Below, piece after piece: positions 1-11,616 of a stretch of DNA of 64,000 nucleotides (positions are counted from its first letter, which is position 1; each line of letters begins with the position of its first letter). Where the stretch lies: NCBI GenBank assembly GCA_032821775.1, contig JAVLRN010000006.1, forward strand, positions 2,356,001 through 2,420,000. Direction: 5' to 3'. A program made the position numbers and the translations under genes. The notes below the pieces were generated by a model that was not told the DNA's origin, made no database searches, and worked only from the letters and a program-made list of their open reading frames with translations. This DNA comes from Sanguinoderma infundibulare. Taxonomy: Eukaryota > Basidiomycota > Agaricomycetes > Polyporales > Polyporaceae.

Positions 1-40
1 CCTTCGAGTAGTATGTGGAGTAGGTCACGCAGCTCACACG

Positions 41-75
41 AGCATGTAAGGTTTGCTTCTCGACGCTTTATATAA
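41..75 (+). promoter_or_regulatory. Core promoter block of P450 copy 1
   Basis: A CATGTAAGGTTT block is followed about 10 nt later by GCTTTATATA (TATA box), roughly 85 nt before the start codon. The same two elements with nearly the same spacing occur upstream of P450 copies 2 and 3, so this is probably the inherited core promoter. Confidence comes from three-way conservation, not from a known factor-binding site. Confidence 0.55.
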
Positions 76-158
76 ATCTAGCTGTCCACCTTTAACGTTT
101 CTCCGCATCTTTACCACTGAGCAACCTCTATTACCCTTTGACTTCACTCCTTGCCAGG

Positions 159-2305
159 ATGACCCCCCTCGACAGCCTTCTCATATTGCTCGGTGTTTTC
201 TTCGTCTTTTACTTGATTACCAAGAAGCCATCCAGTCCCTTTCCCCCGGGTCCGAAGGGTCTCCCAATCATTGGTAGCCTGCTCGACATGCCGACGACCT
301 ATCCATCGCTTACCTTCGCCAACTGGAGCGAGAAATGGGGCGAGTACATTCGTGCTTACTCAAATGTGTTTTCACATGTCGCTGACTGGATATTAGGTGA
401 CATCATGTCCTTCAAGGTCCTCGGCAGACGCTTCATCATCCTCAACTCGGCGCAGCACGCGATCGACATCCTCGAGAAGAAAAGCGCCATTTATTCCGGT
501 CGTGCAACCGTCACCGTCGGAGGAGACATGATCGGCTGGTCGGAATCGGTGCTTCTTCAACCCTACGGCGAGCACGCACGAAACAGCCGCAGACTGATGA
601 GCCAGATCATGGGGACGACGAAGCGGGTCGAGCGGTTCCACCGCTTGATTGAGGACGGGGTCAAGCAGTTCCTTGTCGGTCTGGCCGGCCGCACGGACGC
701 CGTGCTCGTCCAGAAGATACATCAGTCCGTTTGCCTCTTAATACTCTTATCTTCTTTGCTGCCTGCCCCGTGACGAACGATATCTGACGTGTCGCGTGGC
801 GGCGGCAGAATGACAGGTTCGATTGTCGTCCAAATCCTGTATGGCTACAAGTCTTCTGGGGATGGCGATCGCATTATCCAGGCCGTCGATAACGCCATGG
901 ACGATTTTAAGGTCATGTTCACGCCGGGTGCTTACATGGCCGACGTCTTACCACTGCATGAGTGACTTGCGGTCCGACTCATAGCTTGAACGAGCACAGA
1001 TGTAACCGCTTTCGCGACATAGTTCAACATGTGCCTGACTGGTTCCCCGGGGCGGGATGGAAGAGGGTTGTGGCGCGGCAGCGTGAAAGGTTCTGGACTA
1101 TGGTCGAACTTCCGTTCGAGTGGGTCAAAGGACAGATGGTCAGTCACGCCAGAGGCTCTGATGCACAATAACGATGATGTCTTAATGCTACGCCATCATT
1201 CAGGCCGCGGGAAATGCACTTCCCAGCTTTTCGTCCACGCTGCTCGAGGGCAACACCGATCGCGAGAAGGAAGACCTCGTCAAGATGACAGCAGCCACAC
1301 TCTACGCTGGTAAATGGCTCTTTTTACATTCCGGCACCACACCGTGACTGACCTAGACATATCATTTGGGCTCGATTAGGAGCGAGCGATACCGTGAGTC
1401 GCTCACACCTGTGCACCTGCCCAACTCACACTGCTCCAAACAGATCGTAGCCTCAATCACGAAATTCTTCCTGGCCATGACCTGTTTCCCAGAAGTCCAG
1501 CGCAAGGCGCAGGCGGAGCTCGACGCAGTCATCGGCCAAGACAATTTGCCGGGAATCGCGGAGAAGGATCGGCTCCCCTACATTCATGCACTTGTCCTGG
1601 AGATCCTTCGTTGGCTCCCTGCTGCGCCACTTGGTACGAACAGTCTTCCTTTGTGCGACGCGTCGAGTCCGAGTTTACGCATTCTCAGGCTTCCCTCACC
1701 GACTGGATGAAGACGACTCTCACGACGGTTACTTCCTCCCGAAGGGCTCCGTCGTAATAGTCAACGCTGGGTGAGGCTCACGGACGCTGTGCCAGTGCGT
1801 CTGTATTGAACTGTTCGAATGACAGGAAGATCCTTCACGACCCCTCGCTTTACGCGGACCCCATGACGTTCAATCCCGAGCGGTTTATCGCGACGTCTGC
1901 GAAGGAAGCCGAGCGCGATCCGCGCGATTTCGCGTTTGGTTTCGGTAGAAGGTTGACATGGTCATTTCATAGCGCAGGGTGAATGCGGTTCTGACGATCG
2001 ACATCCCAGGAAATGTCCTGGCAACTTTTTTGCCGAGGCATCGATCTTCGCTGCTGTTGCCGAGACGTTGGCGATTTACAACATCTCGAAGGCGACTGAT
2101 GTTAATGGCGACGTCATCGAGCCACGTATGGAAACGTCTGGTATGCAAATAAGGCATGTAGTTGTCCACCCTGCATTTTCTGCCAATCCATTGACGCCAT
2201 GCCGTCAGCCACCCCCTGCCGTTCGAGTGCAAGTTGACCGTGCGCTCGGACAAGGCGCAGGCACTCCTGGATGCTATCCGCGAGGAAGCGCAAGTATCCG
2301 AATAA
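159..2305 (+). CDS. Cytochrome P450 monooxygenase, copy 1 (probably splice-defective)
   Basis: A haem-thiolate monooxygenase of the fungal microsomal type. The start ATG at 159 begins an N-terminal membrane anchor followed by a PPGPKGLP proline hinge. Eleven exons can be traced by comparison with copies 2 and 3: 159-351, 397-724, 809-957, 1023-1138, 1204-1309, 1380-1393, 1444-1633, 1689-1770, 1826-1951, 2010-2153 and 2209-2305. They sum to 515 codons including the stop. Visible landmarks are the I-helix GASDT, the K-helix EILRW, the NPERF region and the haem loop FGFGRRKCPG, which is split by an intron. Intron 3 begins AT instead of GT at 958. Without splicing there, TGA follows within a few codons, so the locus may be a recent pseudogene. 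The last intron uses a GC donor. Substrate is unknown. Confidence 0.85.
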
Positions 2306-2868
2306 ACCAGGTTCTGTTTCCGCACAGTGGCTCGAATTTCCTCGTAACGTGTGCGTGTGGCTCGTTCAGACATTGTCGCATCATTTGTGGGAGAGACGGC
2401 GCGCGGGGGAGGAGAGCAAACGGGGGGAAAAATGGTCGCGTTTGAGCACTAATGCAAACGCGTGAGGGACGACGCGTCGCAGGCGGTACTAAATACACGT
2501 ATGAACAAGACTCGAAGTCATAATGTACAGTACAAGATGAGGGAGACCTCGGACGCGAGCACAAGATGAGCATAACACAAGATCCAACATCATTCCTATA
2601 GTCCATTTAATTACCACCCTGGGACGCAGAAGAGTCCTTGGAGGCCCGAGTCTCACGAGAACTCGTGGTCTGTTCTTCGGCCCCGACCTTGCGCCGCGGT
2701 GGGCGTCCAACCTCTCACTCTCGTAGGCCCCCCCTTCCATGCTCCCGCCATCAACCAAGCTGGTGATGTCAGAATCGGTCACAGACCCAGGCTCTTCTAC
2801 AGTCGCACCTCACCCATCCAACCAGTCATCGGCCAACATCACGCTACACAACTCCGATCGTGTGGGCG
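2306..2868. other. Intergenic, no gene seen
   Basis: Short ORFs on both strands have no family resemblance or plausible splice structure. I see only the 3' flank of the P450. Confidence 0.5.
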
Positions 2869-3610
2869 ATATACTGGGTAATGGTTAAAATTCAGGCCTT
2901 GTAGCGACAAGTGGGGGTCTACACGGGGTTTTGCTGCCAAGTTTGCCCGTATGAGCTGAAATCACGCACCGCTTTTCGACTGACTGCAAAGAGAGCGTGA
3001 TTGAAGCAAGTTCTCGGAGGGACCGCGCTGAACGACATGTCGAGGCGTCGTCAAGAAATCGACAAGCGTTGAGATCGCGTCCTCCCAACAAGTGTCACCA
3101 GTGACTGATGTGACAAGTGACATGGAGGATACTGAACGCAACAAGTATGATCGAACCACCAAGTTCTTTCCCGGGCCTCGATCTCATTTGGTGACAAGTC
3201 GACTGCACTCGAGAATGCCTTGACAATCCATTGCTATTCCTTCTCCAAGGCTATGGCACTGACAGCCAGAGGTGATCGGTTGCCTGCTTTAGTACTGCTA
3301 CGGCGTACTGGGCCTGAAAGACTTTGCATCCCTCACCTTTTCCTTGTCTGTTCGTTACGGCCTGAGGAGCCAAAGCCATAGTACTATGGCCAGAGTTGAA
3401 TGAAGTCGCTTTGACCAAGTTCGATTTCTGATCAGTAAAAATCCTGCCATATGAGCTTGTTGAGATCATCATGCTGATACACTTGTCACTATTAGAACCA
3501 TATAATTACTTGTCGATCAGCCGCTGTCTGACTTACTGCAAGAAAGCGCGAGGCAGTAACTTGTCGTGGAATGGTGTACTTGTCGAGGCCTGATTTTTTA
3601 CCCAGTATAT
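2869..3610. mobile_element. MITE-like element with terminal inverted repeats
   Basis: The ends are inverted copies: ATATACTGGGTAA on the left and TTACCCAGTATAT on the right, extending inward through a shared TCAGGCC. Between them the motif ACAAGT/ACTTGT recurs many times, clustered toward the ends, as in subterminal repeats of DNA transposons. There is no coding sequence. The outermost TA could be a duplicated TA target (mariner-like), but a TA that is simply part of the inverted repeat would look the same. Length is about 740 bp. Confidence 0.6.
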
Positions 3611-3977
3611 GTGCCATACGATCGCGTCGTCCACAGCCAGATTCTCTCCTAAGCATCGCCTGTTTTCGCAGACATGCTCTCCCTTCCCTCCAACCGCCCC
3701 GCCTTGATATCGATCTTGGTTAAGTGTGGAAAATCCAGTCGAGTCCGTCGCTGTCGCGATTCTCTCACCGCGGAACCACGGACGGGCACACGCATAAACA
3801 TGTCACGAGCCTCCGTCGGTCTCGGGGCTATAGTGGTTAAAACGAGCTCGTCCACCACGGCTGCCTTCCATCGTAATCTTCCACTTAGGTTCATCAGCAT
3901 AAACGTGCATTAGCCTGCCCATGACCAATCCAGAAAGAGAGCGAGTAGTACGTCCCACATTAAAACATAAATACCGC
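3611..3977. other. Intergenic, no gene seen
   Basis: No supported coding signal. It is the 3' flank of the nitronate monooxygenase gene. Confidence 0.5.
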
Positions 3978-5394
3978 CTATAGCTTAGCCTTCGCCGACA
4001 CCGATACCTTCGCCGCGTTCTCCTGCAGGATGCGCGCGGCGTCGTTCACCATCGTCTCCACGATCGTCTTCGCGGGCAGGACCTCGTTGATGAGCGCCGA
4101 GACGCGCCCGATGAGCCACGCGCGCGCCTGGAGCGACTTCTCGGGGTGCCGCTCCAAGTCGTGCTCGGCGGGGATGATGCCCTTTGATGTGAGCTCCTTG
4201 ATCTCTGCCTGCCGGTTGTTATTCCTACCCATCGCACTCTGCGTCAGACCTCTTCGCACAGGCGAGTGCACAGCAGGGGAGAACGTACCAGTCATCGATG
4301 TACGGCGACCTCCGTACCCGCAGCGGACGGCCGGTGTAAATGAGCGTCGTCACGGCGTCCTCGTACCCCGCACTGAGAAGGGCCTCCTTGTGCGCCTTGG
4401 GTGCGGCCGCCTCTGTGCTCGCGACGAAGCGCGTGCCGACCCAGACGGCCTGGGCGCCCCAGGAAAGGTTGGCGGCGAGGGAGCGGCCGTCGTAGACGGC
4501 GCCGGCGCCGATGACGTAAATGGGCTTGCCGTTGAGCGAGGACGTGCGGCCCTTGCAGATGTCGACGCAGGCGGGGATGAGGATCGACGCAGGGATGTCG
4601 CCCGTGTGGCCACCACCCTCGCCGGCCTGGGCGCAGATGAGGTCGCAGCCGGCCTCGAGCGCCTTCTCGACGTGCTTCGGGTGGCCGACCATCTACATGA
4701 ACGCAAGTGATGTGAGTTTAGATGAGACGAACGAACAGTTGGTTGGATGGGGATGAGAGGGAGGCGCACGTTCATGACGGGGATGCCTGCTTGGTGAAGC
4801 TTGTCGACGGCCCACTTTGGAGGCACGCCGATGGCGCAGACGAAGAGGGAGGCCTTCTCGTCGATGATGACGTCGATGAGTTCCGGAAGCTGGCCCTTGG
4901 TGTAGTCATACTGTCGGCGCAAGGGTCGGCCGATCGCGATCGTGAGCCAAGACGACGCGATCACCAATACTCAACGCCGGACTCACGTTCGTCTTGCGTG
5001 CGTTACCACCGACCTGGGGGATGAGCAGGTCGACGCCGAAGGGGAGGCTCTTGTCCACAAGGTCATCCTTAATGGCCTTGATCTATATACCATGGGGTGC
5101 GCGAGCCAGGAAGAACGCTCGTGTGAGCCGATTGCTTTGGTGGAAGATGCCAACCGTGCGTACCTGCTGCCGGAGGATCTTGGGGGTATAGCCGACACCA
5201 CCAATGACACCGAGGCCCCCAGCGTTTGATACGGCAGCCGCCAACTCAGGGCCTGCCGCAACATTCATACCTGCAACCGAGGAGAGCAGTCAGGGAACGT
5301 GGTTCGGCGTGAGGGTAACGGGTGTCATGCCTGCGAGCAGGATAGGGTGCTTGATACCGAACAGCTCGGTGACGGGAGTGGTGATGGTGGCCAT
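3978..5394 (-). CDS. Nitronate monooxygenase (2-nitropropane dioxygenase family)
   Basis: An FMN-dependent TIM-barrel enzyme that oxidises alkyl nitronates to carbonyl compounds and nitrite; in fungi it is thought to detoxify propionate-3-nitronate. Six exons give a full-length protein. Landmarks are HPILLAG then MNVAAGPELAAAVSNAGG near the N-terminus, GGLGVIGG, FGVDLLIPQVGG, GEGGGHTGD carrying the conserved catalytic histidine, and IGAGAVYDGRS with WGAQAVWVGTRF, the FMN phosphate-binding segments. The start ATG is complementary to 5392-5394. Intron 1 (5271-5330) appears to use a GC donor, because this joins LLAG directly to MNVAAG as the family requires. The stop is at 3978-3980. It is a stand-alone gene with MITE-containing DNA downstream. 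Confidence 0.9.
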
Positions 5395-6329
5395 GCTGTC
5401 AAGGACGTCGGGGGGAGAGAGGAAGGAAGGAGGTGAGGGAGGGCGCGATGGTCAGAGCCATTTATGAAGCGTGAGGAAGACAACCTGCGCGCGGATCGGG
5501 TCCGGCATTGCAGGCACTTCCAGTTACCGGCATGTGAATCCAGATCAGACCCGTCCCCGATCAAAGTTCCCCCATACGCCGACCCTACCCGGCACCTTGA
5601 ACTGCTTGGTCTGAGCTCTGGCCATTTCGTGGCCGGATAGCAGCACTACATATCAAGAGCAGCCATGACAAGCAACCCAACAACGTGCGCCATTCAAACA
5701 GGTCGGTATGATCAACTTGGAGATTCCAAGTTGCGACTAGACGCACACTGCCGCAGTGCACGACACGCCCTTGTGACCACATGGAAGATGGTCACCTCCG
5801 AGTCGCGTGAATGTGAATGGGCGACGTCATATTAAACCAAGTCCAGCCGAGGGAAGCACACTAAACATCTACATACTGCCTGCATCTGTATAGGCAGCAT
5901 GCCTCCCAATCATAGCTCGCGAGCGAACGGGTCCGAATTGAGAGCGTCGCACATCGCACGCAGAGGGGTTAGAAATGTCCATGCGATAAGATTAATCCGG
6001 AATGCGAGGTGCGATTATGAGCAGGGGACATCAGCGGTAAATGAATGAATGATGCAATGCATGGCGGTGGGACGTCCCGAGGTATACGTGGTAGACGGGG
6101 AGGGAGAGGGAATTTACAGCAAAGCGATGTAAGATCTACAGACGACGGATGCGCAATACAAAATCAAAATGCATAGAGACAGAGAGCGCGAGATGGAGGG
6201 GGAGAGAGCGAAACGGGGGCGGAAAGAACGTGAGGCGACGTGCCAAGCTTGTAAGGAAAGGTGGATGCGGTAGCAAGGAACGAACGTGTGCACGAACTCG
6301 TATGTACATCGCAGGTGGGCCGACGAGAA
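5395..6329. other. Intergenic, no gene seen
   Basis: About 0.9 kb holding only short overlapping ORFs, with no conserved motif, RNA gene or repeat recognised. Confidence 0.5.
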
Positions 6330-8728
6330 TCATGAATTCCGCGCTTCTGCAGCTGCAACCGCGCCCGCTTGCCGCATGAGCCTCCGTAGCCGGCTGAGCT
6401 CCGTAGACAACGATCTGAGGACGCATGGTAACTTCCGTCAGCCATGAGACAACCGCAGGCACAAGAGCGGATGATCGGTGAATGAATGACGCACTTTGCC
6501 GTCTGAATCGCCTCGTCGCTCTCCTGCGCATGCCGGTCCACCTCGCCTCTCAAATCCTGCATCTCCTCCTTCAGCACCTTCTCCATCTGCTCCGTCAGCC
6601 GCTTGTTCTCGTGCAACAGCCACTTGATCTCTCCAAGCCCCCCAGACTCGCGCTCCTTCTGGACCTGCTCTAGCAGCAGCTTGTACTTCTTGCCCATATC
6701 CTCCGCGTCCGCCTTGAGCTTGTCTTCCCGCCGCTTGACCTCCTCCCGCAAGCCCAACGCGTCCGCCTCGAACGAGGCGACGAGGCCCTTGATCGAGTCT
6801 CGCAGCACGACGTACTCGCGCTCCGCCTTCTGTGTCCGCGCCGTCGACTCTGTCACGGACGCTTCCAGGTCTCGGATCGACTTTTTGGACGTCGTCGTCT
6901 CGTTCTTTAGTTGCGACTTGAGCGAGATTACTTCCGCTTCTGCTTTTCGTGCTCGTTCTAGGACCTGAAAAACACATTAGCCATCCTGTGGGAGCGCACC
7001 CCGAGTCTTCGCGACTGGTGCCAAGGACCGTGCTGTCCTAGCGACACATCATGAAACACGTTCTGATTTTTGCACTTATTCATGGTAGCATGCTCAGCCA
7101 GCCCAGCGCGACCCCTAGGCTAGCGGGACGCAGCGCAGCAACAGAGTATAAGAAGACACACCTCCTGCAGCAGTCGCTCTTTCCTCGCCACCACGTTATT
7201 CAGGCCCTCGTTCTCCAGCCGCAACCGCTCCCGCACCTCCTTCAAGTCCTCCGTCTGCCTTGTCAGCTGGCTCACCTGCCGCTGGCTCACCCGCAGCTGT
7301 GCCTTCGTGTTCTCCAGCGCATTCTTCGCGTTCAGCACACCCGCTTGTAGGTCCGCGAGCACCTTGGTCGTGTTGCCCGGCGCGAACGACGCTCGTCGCG
7401 GCGACACCCCACCTGAGGATGTTGTCGACACATTGAGAGTCGAGCGCGAGGTGTCGCCGTCCTCTTCGGCTAGTGCGCGTGCGTTTCCTGCAATGCAAAG
7501 AGACGTGTCCGATGTTAGCGGACTTGGTCGACGGACAATTACGTCAATGGGGCGAAGAAGGCCAAGCAGAAACCTGTCGCGGTGTCGCGGAGCACGGCCC
7601 AGACCTGCCCCGCAAGAAAGGGGGCGAACGATACAATGTTTTGACCCAACCCAACGCTGCTGTCCATCCATCCCTTTCACCCATCTTTCCGTACATCTCG
7701 CCCGCTCGACGATCAGAGAGGCAGGACAGGGTTTGGCGTCCCGCTCGGGTGGGTGGCATGTCGTAACGTGCGTACGTGGGTCTACGCGAATGCTCGGACC
7801 AGCAAACCCCCACCGTCCACAGCGGCCGAGGCTGTGCTGCCCTACGAGCACCAGCAGCATCTCGAATCGCGCACCTGCAAAAAGAGGCACGACGCAGGCA
7901 GGGCGGTCACTGACCTACTGACGAGACAGGGATTCCTGGCGCGGCGGCCACGGCCTCAGTACGCGGAAGGGGTGGGGTGGGTCGAGGATAGGACACTCAC
8001 GGCTCAACGTCCTCGTCGGGCTGCTATTCCTCTGCACGCTCCCGTTCCCGATCGGGATGCCCTCCCTGATCCCGTTCTCGTCCCCGAACGACATGATGTT
8101 GCGCCTGGGCAGCGGCAAGCCAGAGTCGGGCCCTGCGAGGCCTTGGAGCGCTTCGTACGATCTGCGTCTAGCGATCTTGATCGCAGAGCTCGAGCCGGAA
8201 GGGGATGAGAAGGAAAGAGTTTCGAGCTCGGAGGGGGAAAGGGTGGGGGAGCTGAGGATGCCGGGCGGGTAGGGACGCGGGCCGCGGAGGATGGTGTTCT
8301 CGAGCGCGACGAGCTGGGCTTGCTGGTGCCGGATGTTGTGCTTGAGGGTGGAGATGTTCTGGCGGATGGCGACTGTGTTTGCGTTTTGTGATGGGCAGGG
8401 AGGGGGAGGAATTGAGGACCGAGGTTTAAGGAGAGCGCGTCAGCTGAGGTTCACGCACGGGCAGTCCATCATCGTGACGGCGGCGATCATTGAAGGGGAA
8501 GATATGAATGGAGGTGGCTAGGATGGGAGATGGGAGCGTGGAGGATGCAGGATACGAGACATGGACGGATATCGGTGCAAGGAGCTCGGATTGAAAGGAA
8601 TACACACCGTTGTCGTCGCCTAATGAGATGGATGGGCTCGAGGAGCGTACTGTCGACGTTCGTGATGATGTGCTCGAAAGAGGGCGGGGAGGGGAGAACG
8701 GCGAAGTCAGATGGGACCCGGTGGACAT
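6330..8728 (-). CDS. Coiled-coil protein, possibly She3-like
   Basis: Exons read from the ATG complementary to 8726-8728: a Ser/Pro-rich head of about 40 residues, then VAIRQNISTLKHNIRHQQAQ and LENTILRGPRP, a Ser-rich linker, and two long stretches of heptad-rich Glu/Lys/Leu/Gln coiled coil ending in RNS and TGA at 6330-6332. The layout (basic IRQNI-type helix, Ser-rich linker, coiled coils) resembles fungal She3-family myosin/mRNA adaptors, but I rank this as a weak match. One intron (about 7484-7999) is roughly 515 nt, ten times the local norm, and could hide a small exon. The function is otherwise unknown. It lies in the same direction as the RING gene upstream, about 0.6 kb apart. Confidence 0.72.
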
Positions 8729-9337
8729 CTACTCTGATTTCGTGTCCGGACGTGAGACGGCGTGCGAATGGGCCAACTCAGCTCAATCGGCCGGTGGCGA
8801 ATGATTGAGAAGGACAGACGAGGGTTGAGTAAAAGTGCGCTGGGGGTCGTCGCCGTCGTCGTCAGATAGAGTGAGATAACGGTGAGAAGGTCGTTGCTGC
8901 TTAGCCCGGTAAAGACTGAAGCGGAGCCCGTCGAGCAGAGGCCTGGAGCGTCAGCGCAGCTTCATACTCGCTGTTGGGCGGCGGGAACACGCTTCGAACA
9001 CTGGGCGGTATGCCACTTCCCACGACTGTGGCCAATTTCGACAAAATCTTCAAGTACCAACGCCGCAACACCTTGTCGGCGACATCTTCACAGGATCCGC
9101 CTTTTTCCATTCCATCCGTTTGTCTTGGGCTCGTAACCCGTTTCGGTCTCAACCATGACTCTGAAAAATCGCATCGCGGTCCTGCGATGCCCGACACGTT
9201 GCAGCTGCACTAAATGAAAGTAGATACGGGGATAGAGTGTAATAAGACAACATCATGATCACAATAACACAGCAAACGACAGCACAAGACGAAAAACGAA
9301 GAATGAGATACAATGCATGCGGGAATCGACTACTGCC
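8729..9337. other. Intergenic, no gene seen
   Basis: This lies between two minus-strand genes. It should contain the promoter of the coiled-coil gene and the 3' UTR of the RING gene. No distinct motif was picked out. Confidence 0.5.
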
Positions 9338-10838
9338 TTAAAATTTCCTCTTCTGCCTCGACCCGTTCTGCACGGTACCCTTCGGTCGACCTTGCTTGTC
9401 AACCTTGATCGGGAACGGGATGGTAGGACTCGAAACAGATTGCGGTGCCGACCCCGAGGTCTTGCGCTGTTTCGATGGAACCTCTTTCTTTTGCAGGTTC
9501 CACTCTGAGGCGAAGTGGGGACCGTTGACTGTAAGGGGTTCTCGGCGCGAGGCTGGGCGACGAGGGGGACTGTGGATGATGGTCTCGGAAGCAAAGTCGG
9601 GGATGCTGTCCTCCGCTTCTGGCCGCCTGCGCTTGCGTGAAGTGCTGCTGTCCGATGCAGGATGGCGGGAGTTCTCTTCATCGGGATTCTCTTCATCGGC
9701 AGGGATCAACTCCAGTCCCTTTTGCGTCGTCAACATCATAAAATCAAGGTGGCGATTAAGGGAATACCTACTAGACTGTTTGCTTCAGGCGGTGGTAGAA
9801 CGTCCAAGTCATCTTGACTCTCGTAGATCATGCGCGTTTGACTCTCAGCAGCAGATTGGAGAAGGCGGCTGGTCTGCTTGTTCTTCTCGCGAAGCTTCTT
9901 GATTTCCTGCTTCTGTTTAATCTCCTACAATCCTCGCGTTAATAATGCATACAAGACATTGGAAGGGGCACTCATACCTGCGCCTTGAGTGCCCGCAGCT
10001 GGGTATGCAACCTAGATGCTTCTTCACGCTGTCGTTCCACCTCGGCATTATGCTCTTCCGACTTCCGGCTTGTGTCCCTCCTCAGCGCGTCCAGCTCAAG
10101 GTTGACCTGCTCAAGGTCCTCTTGCGTTTTGCGGAGGGTCGGCATAGTCCGTTCCGACGTCTCAATCGCCTCCCTCGCAACCTTCTCCGCGACCGCTTTC
10201 TCCCTCTTCACCTCTCGCAGCCTATCCTCCAGTCTTGAAAGTTCTGCGCGTTTATTGGCTAGCGTTGAAAATAAAGGCAACATGCCTCGCCATCGCGCCG
10301 CTACTGCAGTCATGAGTTCCTGAGAGAGGGGAGGGGAGGATGAATGTCTGGAGCCCGTAATGCGTACAGGAACTCACCAACATGCAGTCACGTTCATCCA
10401 TCAGCTCACGAACATCTTCGATCTCCTTCACAGCCTGCTCCACCGTCTGGGACCTCTGATCTTCCTCCACCTCGTTAACGCGTCGAAGAGCCTTCGCGAT
10501 TTGCTGGTGAAATCCGCCAGGATGACACACGGGCTCGCCGCTACCGGAGGCCGCAGGCCGTTGAGAGGCGGAGTCGGCTATCTCAAGGAAGATGGGATGC
10601 AATTGCGCCTCTTTAAACTTTGAGCGGCATTGTGGACAGGGATATTGACCGCGGTGCGACGCGGTAGCAGCGATGTAGCGGGCCGTGCAGTCGGCGCAAT
10701 GGGCATGGCCTTCGAAGAGTTTGAATTTATGTGACTTGTGTACGATGCCAGTGCAAACATACCGCAAGGGATGGACCGCATGTGCTCCAACGCATAGTGA
10801 TCTTGACATATACTACAGAGGAACGTCGGACTAGCCAT
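9338..10838 (-). CDS. RING-finger coiled-coil protein (putative E3 ubiquitin ligase)
   Basis: The N-terminus is a C3HC4 RING: CSICQDHY, a CGHAHCADC segment formed across intron 1, then CPQCR. It is followed by a long Arg/Glu/Leu coiled coil and a basic, Ser/Pro-rich tail ending RQKRKF. RING proteins of this layout recruit E2 enzymes and transfer ubiquitin; TRAIP is one example of an N-terminal RING plus coiled coil, but orthology is not shown here. The start ATG is complementary to 10836-10838, placing the RING directly at the N-terminus. About five exons are visible. The basic KRRRPEAED stretch could be a nuclear localisation signal. It is transcribed divergently from the PACT gene with a 778 bp shared upstream region. 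Confidence 0.82.
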
Positions 10839-11616
10839 CGTTGTTATGACATTGGGCGATAGTTTGAGGATTTCTTGAAACCAAACCGCAGCTCCCAGAG
10901 ACGCACACAAGCGCAACAGTGACGGTAACGAGCGGTAGGTGGTGGTGGTAAGCAGTGAACAGTGAGACGACGCGCAAACGACGCGGGTGAGGTTAACTTT
11001 GGCGCTTGAAGAGGAACGCGACGGTCACGTGTTGTTGAACCGCGACAGTAGACGCCCCGCATACAATTCCTGCACCCAACCGCCACGACGCTCGGCACTA
11101 CCCTCGACACTTGCTATCCTCTATCTTCGTGCTCTCTGCCCGTGTCAAACGCTTCTAACTTGTCTGGCGAATTTAATCGAATCGGCCACACCTGTCCGCC
11201 AAGATTCCTGCGCCTTTCTCTTTCAAACAACCTTCAAGAAGGAGTGTTGCGAGACGGAGTTGGACTATTGCATTGTTTACGGTGAGTAATTATATTTTGC
11301 ACTTGCGCGGGCAGCTCGCAGTCGTGAACATTCCGGGCCCAAATTCGCCTGTGGTCATGCTGTTTGTATGTAATAACAGGACGCACGCGTCCGCACTACA
11401 GTCACCACACTTTCTTGACGTAGGATGTGGTCAACAATCGCCAAAACTACTGCGCGCCGTGCAAGTGTTTTGCTAGCCAACGAGCGTCGCAAGTACTTTC
11501 TTTCGGAGTGGCCCCAGATCGAGACGCGCGCAGGATCTGCGAGAACGCATTTACTTACGTCTTTCTGCAACTGCTAGACACGCAACACAACATACGCGTG
11601 AGCGCACTGCAACGCG
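10839..11616. promoter_or_regulatory. Divergent upstream region between RING gene and PACT gene
   Basis: A 778 bp gap between two divergent start codons, so it must hold both promoters. I see no clear TATA box or repeated site. Short ORFs inside it look like chance. Confidence 0.4.
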
